Part shown: positions 18,828-27,420 of the stretch, piece by piece | How the letters are laid out: each line of letters opens with the position of its first letter | How positions within the stretch are numbered: the first letter of the stretch is position 1 | From: Domibacillus enclensis | Lineage (GTDB): Bacteria; Bacillota; Bacilli; Bacillales; Domibacillaceae | Length of the DNA stretch: 64,000 nt | Direction of reading: 5' to 3' | Assembly: GCF_900156125.1 (NCBI RefSeq) | Contig: NZ_FTLX01000001.1 | Location: 372,001-436,000 of the forward strand | Notes under the pieces: generated by a model | What the model was told of the DNA's origin: nothing | Seen by the model: the letters and a program-made list of their open reading frames with translations, nothing else | The model's database searches: none | Program-made: the position numbers and the translations under genes

Positions 18828-18839
18828 CGGTATCCTCCT

Positions 18840-19634
18840 TTAATCTAAAATATTTTCTAAACCGTAAACAAGCGTTTTCGTTTTCATCACCGTTTCTACA
18901 CAAACCTTCACGCCGGACATAAACGAAGCCCGGTTATAAGAGTCGTGGCGGATGGTTAACGTTTCACCGTCTGCTCCGAATAATACCTGCTGGTGAGCGA
19001 TTAAGCCAGGCAACCGGACACTATGAATGTGCATACCGTTCATTTCAGCTCCGCGAGCACCCGGCATTGTTTCTTGTTCATCTGGATGACCCTGTTTTTT
19101 AGGCTCACGGATCTCATTGATCATTTGAGCTGTCTTTACAGCCGTTCCAGACGGTGCATCAAGCTTTTTGTCATGATGAAGCTCAATGATTTCTACATCA
19201 CTGAAATATTTAGCCGCCATTTGTGAAAATTTCATCATTAACACTGCTCCGATCGCAAAGTTCGGGGCGATGATGCAGCCTAGCTCCTTTTCTTCAGACA
19301 ATTCTTTTAATTCAAGAAGCTGGTCCTCTGTAAAGCCTGTTGTGCCTACAACGGGCCGGATGCCATGCTCAAGTGCTGTTTTCGTATGTACGTATCCAAA
19401 TTCGGGTGTAGTTAAATCGATCAGCACATCGGCTTGATGCTCGGAAAAGCATTCGGCTGCATCGGTGTAAATCGGTGCCTGTGAGCCGCTGAACCCGATG
19501 TCACCAAGCGTTTCACCGCCATGCTTCCGGTCGAGTGCTGCCACCAATTCAAATTCAGGTGTATCCATGACCATTTTCACTGCTTCAAGTCCCATGCGTC
19601 CGCGCGGGCCCGCAATAATCACTTTCGTTGTCAC
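18840..19634 (-). CDS. dapB: 4-hydroxy-tetrahydrodipicolinate reductase
   Basis: A 264-residue NAD(P)H-dependent reductase of the lysine/diaminopimelate/dipicolinate pathway. The Rossmann entry [14 protein letters not shown], the VVGTTGF segment and the substrate motif [15 protein letters not shown] are present. It overlaps ypjD by 4 bp and precedes mgsA by 12 bp. Dipicolinate supply links it to spore formation. Confidence 0.96.
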   Translation of the reverse strand: MTTKVIIAGPRGRMGLEAVKMVMDTPEFELVAALDRKHGGETLGDIGFSGSQAPIYTDAAECFSEHQADVLIDLTTPEFGYVHTKTALEHGIRPVVGTTGFTEDQLLELKELSEEKELGCIIAPNFAIGAVLMMKFSQMAAKYFSDVEIIELHHDKKLDAPSGTAVKTAQMINEIREPKKQGHPDEQETMPGARGAEMNGMHIHSVRLPGLIAHQQVLFGADGETLTIRHDSYNRASFMSGVKVCVETVMKTKTLVYGLENILD

Positions 19635-19966
19635 TTGTTTTCCTCCTCTATTTTCGTCCAGCGGTCCTTATCTCTCGTCTGGAATTTATTCATGACCCGG
19701 TCATGTGCGGTCTGCAGGTCAATGTCGAGCGAATTCGCCAGACAAATCGCGACAAACAGAACATCTCCAAGCTCCTCTTCAATCGTTTTTTCTTCTTCTG
19801 TTGCTTTTTTCGGCTTTTCGCCATGGTAATGATTCACTTCCCGGGCAAGCTCTCCCATTTCTTCTGTGAGGCGTGCCATCATGGCCAGCGGACTGAAATA
19901 GCCTTCTTTAAACTGGCTTATGTATGAATCCACTTCTTTTTGCATCTCACGCATTGATTTATCCAT
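19631..19966 (-). CDS. ypjD: YpjD, MazG-like nucleotide pyrophosphohydrolase
   Basis: A 111-residue all-alpha NTP pyrophosphatase. The MazG signature is visible: [16 protein letters not shown] with the metal-binding glutamates, then [21 protein letters not shown] with the ExxD pair. Start at 19966 (MDKSMREMQ) is preceded by AAAGTGGTG; four upstream in-frame codons are less likely. First gene of the operon running to birA. The substrate (possibly abnormal dNTPs) is not known from sequence. Confidence 0.9.
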   Translation of the reverse strand: MDKSMREMQKEVDSYISQFKEGYFSPLAMMARLTEEMGELAREVNHYHGEKPKKATEEEKTIEEELGDVLFVAICLANSLDIDLQTAHDRVMNKFQTRDKDRWTKIEEENK

Positions 19967-20062
19967 ATTTTTCACCACTTTCTCTCTTCTATATGTTACA
20001 TATTATAAAGGGGCGGCGCAATTTTTTCTTTTCATCTGTATATTAAAAAAGGAGATTTTTTT

Positions 20063-20935
20063 ATGAAGCAAGGATTAAAAGCCAAAAACATCTTTTTTAT
20101 TTTACTCGGCTCAGCTATTTTTTCATTTGGACTTGTTCATTTTAACATGCAAAACAACCTGGCTGAAGGAGGATTCACCGGAATTACGCTGCTTCTTTAC
20201 AGCTTGTTTGGCATTGATCCGTCCTATTCGAATTTGCTGCTGAACATTCCCATCTTTTTTATTGGCTGGAAGCTGCTCGGGCGCGTTTCATTTTATTACA
20301 CACTCATCGGAACATTTAGTGTCTCTTTTTTTCTCTGGGTGTTTCAAAAAGTGCAATTTCATATCCCGCTCCGCGATGATTTATTTTTAGCGGCACTGTT
20401 TGCCGGTGTGTTTATCGGAGTTGGGCTCGGCATCACGTTTCGGTACGGCGGGACAACCGGTGGTGTCGACATAATCGCACGCCTCGTTCATAAATACCGA
20501 AACATCAGCATGGGAAAAACGATGTTTCTATTCGACGCCGGGGTTATTGTCGCTTCCATTTTAACGTACATTGATTATCGTGAAGCGATGTATACGCTTG
20601 TTGCCGTGTTTACAGCGGCACGTGTGATTGATTTTATGCAGGAAGGGGCTTATGCGGCACGGGGCGCAATGATTATTTCCGGGGCGCATGATGAAATCGC
20701 GGATGAGATCAATAAACGAATGGACCGCGGCGTGACCATTTTAAAAGGATACGGCTCCTTCACGAAACAGGAGCGGGATGTACTGTACTGCGTTGTCGGA
20801 AAAAACGAAATTGTCCGGTTGAAAAACATAATTCATGCGGTGGACCCGCATGCGTTTGTGTCAGTGACAGTCGTTCATGACGTATTTGGGGAAGGTTTCA
20901 CATTAGACGAAAACAAGCAGCCGATTGAGCAATAA
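20063..20935 (+). CDS. ypjC: YpjC, YitT-family membrane protein with DUF2179
   Basis: A 290-residue membrane protein, the length known for B. subtilis YpjC. Five or six hydrophobic segments fill residues 10-190 (with the conserved NNLAEGGFTGI and RYGGTTGGVDIIAR), followed by a soluble DUF2179 domain (RGVTILKGYGSFTKQERDVLYCVV). The start has AAAGGAG upstream. Function of YitT proteins is unclear, perhaps transport. It is transcribed opposite to its neighbours and ends at the hairpin at 20953. Confidence 0.9.
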   Translation: MKQGLKAKNIFFILLGSAIFSFGLVHFNMQNNLAEGGFTGITLLLYSLFGIDPSYSNLLLNIPIFFIGWKLLGRVSFYYTLIGTFSVSFFLWVFQKVQFHIPLRDDLFLAALFAGVFIGVGLGITFRYGGTTGGVDIIARLVHKYRNISMGKTMFLFDAGVIVASILTYIDYREAMYTLVAVFTAARVIDFMQEGAYAARGAMIISGAHDEIADEINKRMDRGVTILKGYGSFTKQERDVLYCVVGKNEIVRLKNIIHAVDPHAFVSVTVVHDVFGEGFTLDENKQPIEQ

Positions 20936-20952
20936 CAGTATTCCTCAAACGT

Positions 20953-20984
20953 AAAAAGCCAAACGACTCGGTCGTTTGGCTTTT
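20953..20984. terminator. Bidirectional terminator between ypjC and the peptidase gene
   Basis: AAAAGCCAAACGAC and GTCGTTTGGCTTTT form a perfect stem with a TCG loop between two converging genes. Confidence 0.9.
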
Positions 20985-21005
20985 GTGATTCTGTAAATTT
21001 TAATT

Positions 21006-21686
21006 TTAGTCGTCGCTTTGTGCCATGCCTGTATACATGAGAACTAAACGGACAAGCTCCAGTACAGCAACGGCTGCTGCAGCTACATACGTCATTGCCG
21101 CCGCGTTCAGTACTTTGCGGGCTTCGCGTTCTTCATCATTGCGAATGACACCAGAAGCCACAATTTGATCCATTGCGCGGTTGGATGCGTTAAACTCCAC
21201 CGGAAGCGTCACAACCTGGAACAAGACACCTGCGGCCATGAGTACGATACCGAGCAGGAGCATGTTGCTTGCCTGTGCAAAAATACCGATCATAATGAAT
21301 ACCCATGACATGTTTGAGCTAATGTTGGCAACCGGAACAAGCGAGTGGCGGAAACGTAAAAATGCGTATCCAACCTTGTCTTGAATGGCATGGCCTACTT
21401 CATGGGCCGCAACGGCAGCGCCCGCAATGGAGTGGCCGTGGAAATTATTCGATGAAAGGTTAACGGTTTTCGTCATCGGGTTGTAATGATCACTTAAAAA
21501 CCCGCGTGATTCAACGACTTTCACATGCTGAAGACCATTATCATCTAATATGCGGCGAGCTGCTTCAGCGCCGGTAATACCTGTTGAAACCGGTACTTTA
21601 GAATATTTTTTATACGTGCTTTTCACCTTAAATTGCGCCCAGAGCGGCAATAAAATCAACAGGGCAAAATAAACGATCCAGATCAT
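21006..21686 (-). CDS. YugP-like zinc metallopeptidase
   Basis: A 226-residue membrane protein of the neutral zinc metallopeptidase (YugP) family. The zinc motif HEVGHAIQ lies near residue 110; hydrophobic helices occur at the N-terminus (IWIVYFALLILLPLW), in the middle and at the C-terminus (MTYVAAAAVAVLELVRLVLMY). The start at 21686 has GGAG upstream; 26 in-frame residues before it look like leader sequence. B. subtilis has yugP elsewhere, so this gene is an addition to the ypjC-ypjB junction. Confidence 0.88.
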   Translation of the reverse strand: MIWIVYFALLILLPLWAQFKVKSTYKKYSKVPVSTGITGAEAARRILDDNGLQHVKVVESRGFLSDHYNPMTKTVNLSSNNFHGHSIAGAAVAAHEVGHAIQDKVGYAFLRFRHSLVPVANISSNMSWVFIMIGIFAQASNMLLLGIVLMAAGVLFQVVTLPVEFNASNRAMDQIVASGVIRNDEEREARKVLNAAAMTYVAAAAVAVLELVRLVLMYTGMAQSDD

Positions 21687-21760
21687 GTAACTCCATCTAC
21701 CTCCATCAATATTGTCGTATTTTGTCTTATCACTATTGTAACGATTTATACCCCTGTGCG

Positions 21761-21967
21761 TCAAAGATTACGCTTTTGTTCACGTTCTTTTTTGATTCCT
21801 TTATATTTTTTTCTTCCTGTATAAAGAAGCGCGGTAACAATCACGCCTCCGGTTATTGCCGTTACGTGAATAAATTGTTCTTTTTTTTCTGGCTGCAACT
21901 CTTCTGCACCAGCAAAAGGCGTAAACACGAGAAGGAAACTCCATAAAAACGCCACGACTTTTTCCAT
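21761..21967 (-). CDS. Short YpjB-like membrane protein
   Basis: A 68-residue protein with GGAGGG before its ATG. It has a signal-peptide-like start (EKVVAFLWSFLLVFTPFAGA), a short outside segment, one membrane helix (TAITGGVIVTALLYTG) and a basic tail (RKKYKGIKKERE). B. subtilis YpjB at this position is a much longer sporulation protein with the same ends: signal peptide, domain, then C-terminal helix and basic tail. I infer that the middle domain was lost, but homology over such short parts is weak and this could be an unrelated small membrane protein. Confidence 0.6.
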   Translation of the reverse strand: MEKVVAFLWSFLLVFTPFAGAEELQPEKKEQFIHVTAITGGVIVTALLYTGRKKYKGIKKEREQKRNL

Positions 21968-22027
21968 CGCAATCCCTCCATCCGCTTCATTAGTATATGC
22001 GGGACGAAGGAAAAAAGATGACGATTT

Positions 22028-22606
22028 TCACCAGATTGTTCGAGTGGGACGGACACACATAAACCACGTAATGAAAATCGACAGAATACTGAGCCAAAAC
22101 GTAAAGTAGCCAATCTCTTGTATATATAAGTGAAGCTGTGAATAGACAGGGTACTGCATAAAGACATAATCAATGATTTCATTGTGCACTGTCCAAAGAG
22201 CGGCGATGACCAAATGGATTGGTTTCATCCGAAAAAACGGGGCATACAGGAGACCTTGCAGCGCCATCCCAAAATGAGAGGCGACGAGCATCCACCCCAG
22301 CCACGATAAATCTCCGGTCACGATTAATGTTAAAATATTCATCACGACGGCCCATATGCCGTATTTAAACAGCGTCATGACAGCAAGCGCCTGAACAAGA
22401 CCCCACTGTTTGCCGATTAACAGGCCAAACAGCGCAACCGTGAAAAACAAGCTCGCGGTCGGACTGTCGGGCACAAACGGCAGGAAGATGGGCTCCGTCC
22501 GCTCAAGCTGCGGACCATACCATATATATCCATATATAGTTCCCAACAAATTGATGATGAAAAGCGCCCACATAAAGGAACGATTCGATAAAAGAAAATA
22601 AAGCAT
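22028..22606 (-). CDS. ypjA: YpjA, DUF1405 membrane protein
   Basis: A 192-residue membrane protein with about five or six hydrophobic segments, starting at the ATG at 22606 (GGAGG upstream). The order qcrC, ypjA, ypjB, ypjC matches B. subtilis. The conserved parts NLLGTIYGYIWYGPQL and FVPDSPTASLFF fit DUF1405. No function is known for the family. Confidence 0.86.
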   Translation of the reverse strand: MLYFLLSNRSFMWALFIINLLGTIYGYIWYGPQLERTEPIFLPFVPDSPTASLFFTVALFGLLIGKQWGLVQALAVMTLFKYGIWAVVMNILTLIVTGDLSWLGWMLVASHFGMALQGLLYAPFFRMKPIHLVIAALWTVHNEIIDYVFMQYPVYSQLHLYIQEIGYFTFWLSILSIFITWFMCVRPTRTIW

Positions 22607-22621
22607 AAACAGCCTCCATCG

Positions 22622-22656
22622 AAAAAAAGGACTGCCGAACAAGTCGGTCAGTCCTT
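22622..22656 (-). terminator. Terminator of the qcr operon
   Basis: AAAAAGGACTG and CAGTCCTTTTT flank a 14-base loop immediately after the qcrC stop codon, followed on the minus strand by more T residues. Confidence 0.88.
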
Positions 22657-22661
22657 TTTGA

Positions 22662-23429
22662 TTATTCTGCTTCGAGTGTAGAAATGAACTCAGACAATTT
22701 CACAAGATCTTCGTCATTCCCTTTGTACATCCCTGCAGGCATGGATCCTACACCATTTTTCGCGATTTCAGCGATTTCTTCCGGTGTCAGTCCTGTACCG
22801 ACAAGAGATGGTGCAGCTGCTCCGCCCGACAGTGTGTCACCGTGACAGTTAATACAGCCATTTTCCTGATAAATTTTAAATCCATCAGAGCTGGTGTCAA
22901 TCGCTGCTTCTTCAACGATGGCCCCCTGTGCTTCTTTTGCTTCCCAGTCAACTGCGACAACAGATTCCCATGTGAGGAAAATGGTTGCGGCAAGAGCTAA
23001 AAGCATAAAGCCTGTCGCAAACGGACGTTCAAGCGGGCGGCGTTTCGGACCGCGGTCGATAAACGGTGCCAGCATCAATCCGCCGAAAGCAAGACCTGGA
23101 ATAATAAACGCGCCGATCACATTGTAAGGACCCGATGCGTATGTGTATTTAAGCAATTGGTACAAGAATAAGAAATACCAGTCAGGCAATGGCAGGTAGC
23201 CGGTATCGGTCGGATCTGCGACACGCTCAAGCGGCGACGGATGAGCGATCGTTAAGCAAAGGTAGCCGACAAGGAATACCGAACCGACCATCCATTCCTT
23301 TAACAGGAAATTTGGCCAGAAGGCTTCTGTTTTGCCAGGATATTCCGAATAATCTTTTGGAATATTTGGTTTTCGTTCAGCCGGAATACGTGAATCGCCG
23401 ACGAACTTCATCCCTTTTCCACGATGCAT
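22662..23429 (-). CDS. qcrC: QcrC, cytochrome b/c subunit of menaquinol-cytochrome c reductase
   Basis: A 255-residue fusion typical of Bacillus: an N-terminal part like subunit IV (membrane segments near residues 45-65, 95-120 and 140-165) and a C-terminal c-type cytochrome domain with the haem motif CINCH (GCINCHGDTLSGG) and an axial methionine near GSMPAGM. Length and N-terminus (MHRGKGMKFVGDSRIPAE) equal B. subtilis QcrC. The haem is attached outside the membrane, which depends on cytochrome c maturation proteins such as ResB/ResC, also in this window. Confidence 0.97.
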   Translation of the reverse strand: MHRGKGMKFVGDSRIPAERKPNIPKDYSEYPGKTEAFWPNFLLKEWMVGSVFLVGYLCLTIAHPSPLERVADPTDTGYLPLPDWYFLFLYQLLKYTYASGPYNVIGAFIIPGLAFGGLMLAPFIDRGPKRRPLERPFATGFMLLALAATIFLTWESVVAVDWEAKEAQGAIVEEAAIDTSSDGFKIYQENGCINCHGDTLSGGAAAPSLVGTGLTPEEIAEIAKNGVGSMPAGMYKGNDEDLVKLSEFISTLEAE

Positions 23430-23523
23430 TGCGTTCCCCTCCTTTTCATCATTAAAAGCACGAGGCGCTAATTATACGGGCGCCTGGAGCTGGACAGTTA
23501 AAGCTTAAGCAGATATGTCCGGC

Positions 23524-24198
23524 TTACAACGGTCCGGAAATACCCTGCTTCCGAATCATGATAAAGTGAGCACCCATTAAGCCAAGCAGTGCTGCAGGCA
23601 GGAAGAAGACATGAATCGCAAAGAAGCGGGTCAGCGTCTGCGCACCAACAATATCAGGATGTCCGGCAAGCAATACTTTTAATTCATGACCGATCAGCGG
23701 AGTTGATGCCGCAATCTCGATCCCTACTTTTGTTGCAAATAGTGCTTTCATATCCCATGGAAGCAAGTAGCCAGTAAAACCTAGGCCAAGCATAACGAAG
23801 AAAATCAATACGCCGACAACCCAGTTTAATTCACGAGGCTTTTTGTATGCGCCCTGGAAGAAGACACGAAGCGTATGTAAAAACATCATAACAATAACAA
23901 GGCTCGCACCCCAGTGATGCATTCCGCGTACGATTACACCAAACGCTACTTCATTTTGCAAATAATAAACAGATTCCCATGCATTTTTAATATCCGGCAC
24001 ATAGTACATTGTCAGGAACATTCCGGACAGAATTTGGATGACTGTGACGAAAAACGTCAAGCCGCCAAAACAATAAACGAATGCCGAAAAATGATGAGCC
24101 GGGTTGACGTGCTCAGGCACTTCATGGTCTGCAATATCGCGCCACATTGGCGTAATATCAAGACGTTCATCCACCCAGTCATAAATTTTGTTGAGCAT
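23524..24198 (-). CDS. qcrB: QcrB, cytochrome b subunit
   Basis: A 224-residue membrane cytochrome b6-type subunit with four hydrophobic helices. Haem-ligand histidines occur in GMHHWGASLVIVMMFLHTLR and FFAIHVFFL, and C43 (FVYCFGG) is the residue that attaches a third haem covalently in B. subtilis QcrB. It starts 15 bp before qcrA ends upstream and is followed by a 94-bp spacer to qcrC. Confidence 0.97.
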   Translation of the reverse strand: MLNKIYDWVDERLDITPMWRDIADHEVPEHVNPAHHFSAFVYCFGGLTFFVTVIQILSGMFLTMYYVPDIKNAWESVYYLQNEVAFGVIVRGMHHWGASLVIVMMFLHTLRVFFQGAYKKPRELNWVVGVLIFFVMLGLGFTGYLLPWDMKALFATKVGIEIAASTPLIGHELKVLLAGHPDIVGAQTLTRFFAIHVFFLPAALLGLMGAHFIMIRKQGISGPL

Positions 24199-24213
24199 GT
24201 GGTTACGCCCCCT

Positions 24214-24717
24214 TTACACGATATTGTTTGCCTCTGGCTTGCCAAGCTGCAGAAGGCCGTCTTTTTCAGCAGTTGGATACACATCAAGCGGTTTAAGCGG
24301 TGGTGTACCTGGAACATTTTTCCCGTTCTTTTCATACAAGCCGTTATGACAAGGACAGAAAAATTGGTTGGCGTGGTCATTGCCCTCCCAGCTTACTGTA
24401 CATCCCAAATGCTTACAAACCGGTGACAGGGCAACAACGTCGCCACTCTCATTTTTGTAAACCCAGGCTGTATTCGTTACTTCAGACGTATACCAGGCAT
24501 CTGTTTGCTCATAAGAGAAATCGACGCGCACTGGCACTTCTGTTAAATCAGCCACTTTTTGCTGCGTTGGATGGAAATCGCCGGCCGCTTCACCTTTCAG
24601 CACTGGATCAACAGCAAAACGAACCATCGGCATCAGCATGCCCGCAGCCATGAAACCGCCTACACCTGTGAGCGTGTAGTTTAAAAATTGGCGTCGTGAT
24701 ACAGGTTGTTTACTCAT
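24214..24717 (-). CDS. qcrA: QcrA, Rieske iron-sulfur subunit
   Basis: A 167-residue Rieske protein. The start at 24717 follows a strong GAGGGGGG site and gives MSKQPVSRRQFLNYTL, with a twin-arginine-type signal anchor. The 2Fe-2S ligands are CKHLGC and CPCHNGLY. It passes electrons from menaquinol to cytochrome c. First gene of qcrABC; a good sigma-A promoter lies at 24795-24823. Confidence 0.96.
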   Translation of the reverse strand: MSKQPVSRRQFLNYTLTGVGGFMAAGMLMPMVRFAVDPVLKGEAAGDFHPTQQKVADLTEVPVRVDFSYEQTDAWYTSEVTNTAWVYKNESGDVVALSPVCKHLGCTVSWEGNDHANQFFCPCHNGLYEKNGKNVPGTPPLKPLDVYPTAEKDGLLQLGKPEANNIV

Positions 24718-24794
24718 TCTTTTCCCCCCTCTATACAATAAGCTTCGTCCGCAATGGACCGTATATGAGCATAAACATAAACTAGGACATTATT

Positions 24795-24823
24795 ATGATA
24801 ATCGATACGTGTGGACAGGTCAA
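24795..24823 (-). promoter_or_regulatory. Sigma-A promoter for qcrABC
   Basis: On the minus strand TTGACC, a 17-bp spacer and TATCAT, about 75 bases before the qcrA start. Confidence 0.65.
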
Positions 24824-24870
24824 TAACATCCGGAATGAAAACGAATTTTTGAATGTGACGATTTTCCGAA

Positions 24871-25332
24871 TTATCCGGCATTCCCCTGCCATTTCTCTAC
24901 AATAATATTGACAATTTGCTTTGACTGGTTTTCAATAATCGAATATTTCACCCGATCATCCATATCGCCGAGCGGAACAGACGGAACCCATATGACCGAT
25001 CCGTTTACTTCTTGATCCTGATCACGCCATCTGCTGTCCGATGTGAAATAAAACACATGCTTAAAGCCGGCTTTCCGAAGCTGTTCAGACCAAAGCTTGA
25101 CAACCCCCGCTGCGTTCTCTGCCCGGGATAAATACGTATGAGGCGGCGCAACAAGCAGGCGTCCCTTAAACTGCCTTTCTAAAAACACCGTTATCAGCTG
25201 GACAAATTCATACTGCTCCGCAGACTGCATCATGCCCGTTCCGAAATCAGTCTGCACCAGCGGGACGATCACCGTATCAATGTATTCTTTTTGCTGCTGA
25301 AACAGCGCAGCATCTTTTCCGTTCCAATTCAT
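24871..25332 (-). CDS. ypiF: YpiF family protein (DUF2487)
   Basis: A 153-residue soluble protein in the same place as B. subtilis ypiF, between ypiB and qcrA. Features are an aromatic N-terminus (MNWNGKDAALFQQQKEY), a central RAENAAGVVKLWSEQL segment and a FYFTSDSRWRDQ turn. No catalytic motif can be named. A terminator at the end of ypiB suggests it may also be made from its own promoter. Confidence 0.8.
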   Translation of the reverse strand: MNWNGKDAALFQQQKEYIDTVIVPLVQTDFGTGMMQSAEQYEFVQLITVFLERQFKGRLLVAPPHTYLSRAENAAGVVKLWSEQLRKAGFKHVFYFTSDSRWRDQDQEVNGSVIWVPSVPLGDMDDRVKYSIIENQSKQIVNIIVEKWQGNAG

Positions 25333-25390
25333 TTTTCATCACCCTGTTTCATCATACATTTTCATCCTTTTTCTTGCAAACACGAGAATG

Positions 25391-25421
25391 AAAAACACCC
25401 GATCATTGATCAGGTGTTTTC
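25391..25421 (-). terminator. Terminator overlapping the ypiB stop
   Basis: ACACCTGATC and GATCGGGTGT with an AAT loop are followed by TTTT on the minus strand; the TGA stop of ypiB lies inside the hairpin. Confidence 0.75.
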
Positions 25422-25975
25422 AGGTGGTGCACCAATTCATTCAGCTGTTCCGTTAACTGGAGAAATGTCTCCTTGTCCCCACTATCGAGTGCGGCGTCAA
25501 TTTTCTCATTCAAACGATCCCGCTGAAATTCGTACACACTCCATTTCAAGAATTGCTCCGCCAGTTCCTTTTCTTTTTCCGTTAACCGGGTTCGCTTCGG
25601 CATGAACGGATTTTCTACGCGAACGGCCGCGTATTGATGGGACTGCTGCGCCCCTTTGAATTTCAACTCAATAAAAATATCCTCATCTTTATTTAAACGA
25701 ATATCGTGGAATGACTTTTCCGCGTCCGTTGTCATAATATTGTCTTTGAAAAACCGAAACGGGGCACTGTCCACACAATGGGAGGACATGATCATGCCGC
25801 GCGGGCAATACTGGGCGTCGTCCACAAAATGCACATGCTCCATCAGCTGATCATGGCTCATTAAATAATTTAAAATCCAGACAGATTCTCTTCGCTTCAA
25901 TTGATAATGATTTAAAAACCAGCGGATAAAGTCCTTTTTCTCATGAACGGAAACCGGGGCGGCCATCATCATCAC
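25403..25975 (-). CDS. ypiB: YpiB, UPF0302 family protein
   Basis: A 190-residue protein with the family's N-terminal block ([29 protein letters not shown], shown in part), a central [17 protein letters not shown] segment and a C-terminal helix ([12 protein letters not shown]). It begins with several methionines, so the exact start is uncertain within a few codons. Between ypiA and ypiF as in B. subtilis. No biochemical role is established from sequence. Confidence 0.85.
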   Translation of the reverse strand: MMMMAAPVSVHEKKDFIRWFLNHYQLKRRESVWILNYLMSHDQLMEHVHFVDDAQYCPRGMIMSSHCVDSAPFRFFKDNIMTTDAEKSFHDIRLNKDEDIFIELKFKGAQQSHQYAAVRVENPFMPKRTRLTEKEKELAEQFLKWSVYEFQRDRLNEKIDAALDSGDKETFLQLTEQLNELVHHLKTPDQ

Positions 25976-25987
25976 TCCTCTGTCTTT

Positions 25988-27256
25988 TTAGTATACATCC
26001 ATTTTCAGCCGTTCAACAAGCTCGGCCCATTCCTCATTGAGCGGCTCTTCAATAAGCAATTTTTCAAACAGTGATAACGCTTGCGTACGGTTGCCTTCCT
26101 CTAGTAAAAAATAGCCGTAGCCCGCTAAAAATTCCGTGTTTTCATTTAAAACAGGATACAGATACTCATACAGTTGAGCGGCTTCCTCGTAGTCTTCTGC
26201 TCCCTCCGCCGCGCGTGCTGCATCCCAAAGCAGAAGGGGCTCGGCACTGCCTGAATCGCGGAATGGAGACGCAATTTCCAGAACGCCTGCATAGTCTTCT
26301 TTTTTCATTAAAAGAGCATTTAGCGCAAGAGCGGCTTCCGTGTATTCCGGATCAAGCGCCAGTGCCTGCCTCAAGTGTGCTTCTCCTTCTTCTTCAAGAC
26401 CCGTTTTCAGCGCCAGCTTGCCACCCATCAAATAAAGCTCTTTCTGATAGGCATCACGGGCGATGCCGGAACGCGCTGCTTCCAGAGCCGCATCCAGCTC
26501 TTCTTCCATTTCGTATGCCCGCGCCAAATGCAGATAAATGGAATGGTAATCCGGATCGAGCTCCGCCGCCTCGGTTAATTTAATGGCAGCCGTTTTAAAC
26601 TGGCCTGCTTGAAAAGCCGTAAACCCGTACATAAAAAGGGTGTCCACATCCATTTTGTCGTCTAGTGCCCGTTCAAAGTGAGCGAGACTTTCTTCAAAGG
26701 CGCCTCCTGCACTATATGCTTCAGCGAGCCTTTTTTGAATAGAAATACCCGCAATATCCTGCATGCCTGCTTCTTCGAGTTCTTTGTACTGGCGAACGGC
26801 TTCTAAAAATTTACCTTCCTCTAAATAAAGCTCACCGAGGGCAAGCTTAATCACCGGTTCGTCAGGCTCCACGTCCCGTGCCTTGAGCAGCTTTTGTTCA
26901 CTGACTTCATACAGCCCCTGCATTTGATACAAGTCTGCGAGAACGAGAAGGGACCGCGCATAAAAGGGATCTGTATCGTCAACCTCGTCCAAAATAAGCA
27001 TCGCATCCTCTTCCCGGTCCAGTTCAACGAGCGTTTCGGCCAGCAGAAGCGATAATTCTCCTTCCCCTGGAAATGATGCCAGCAGCTGTTCAAAAAGCTG
27101 GCGTGCCTCATCTAAAAAGCCAAGCTGGAGCAACTGCTCGCCCAGCATAAATTGTTCTTCTGCATCACTAGAGGCGAGCACCTTTTCATATAGGGCGAGG
27201 GCCGATGCCATGTCCCCCTTTTCCAGGTGTGCGATCATCTTTTCCGCATTGTTCAT
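25988..27256 (-). CDS. ypiA: YpiA, TPR-repeat protein
   Basis: A 422-residue acidic protein made of about ten tetratricopeptide-like repeats (for example FDEARQLFEQLLASFPGEGE, then DPDYHSIYLHLARAYEMEEE). TPR proteins act as scaffolds for partner proteins; which partner is unknown. It precedes ypiB by 12 bp and is probably cotranscribed with it. The same gene order occurs in B. subtilis between the aro cluster and qcrABC. Confidence 0.9.
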   Translation of the reverse strand: MNNAEKMIAHLEKGDMASALALYEKVLASSDAEEQFMLGEQLLQLGFLDEARQLFEQLLASFPGEGELSLLLAETLVELDREEDAMLILDEVDDTDPFYARSLLVLADLYQMQGLYEVSEQKLLKARDVEPDEPVIKLALGELYLEEGKFLEAVRQYKELEEAGMQDIAGISIQKRLAEAYSAGGAFEESLAHFERALDDKMDVDTLFMYGFTAFQAGQFKTAAIKLTEAAELDPDYHSIYLHLARAYEMEEELDAALEAARSGIARDAYQKELYLMGGKLALKTGLEEEGEAHLRQALALDPEYTEAALALNALLMKKEDYAGVLEIASPFRDSGSAEPLLLWDAARAAEGAEDYEEAAQLYEYLYPVLNENTEFLAGYGYFLLEEGNRTQALSLFEKLLIEEPLNEEWAELVERLKMDVY

Positions 27257-27391
27257 GTTTTACCGCCTCTTCTTTCTCCGTCTTCTTTTCTTGAGTTCTT
27301 ATTTTAATCAAAGATGGTCAATCGGGCAACTTTTTCGCTTGTACATCATGTATTCTACTTCAATACCCATTTTCCTTCTTTGAACAAACAG

Positions 27392-27420
27392 AAAAAACCC
27401 CCCGTGTGGAGGGAGGTTTC
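27392..27420 (-). terminator. Terminator of the aro operon
   Basis: AAACCTCCC and GGGGGGTTT with a short loop followed by T residues on the minus strand, directly after the aroA stop codon. Confidence 0.88.

Noticed and set aside
22894-23455. Plus-strand frames opposite qcrC
   Set aside because: They are shadows of qcrC, whose protein agrees with the B. subtilis subunit along its length.
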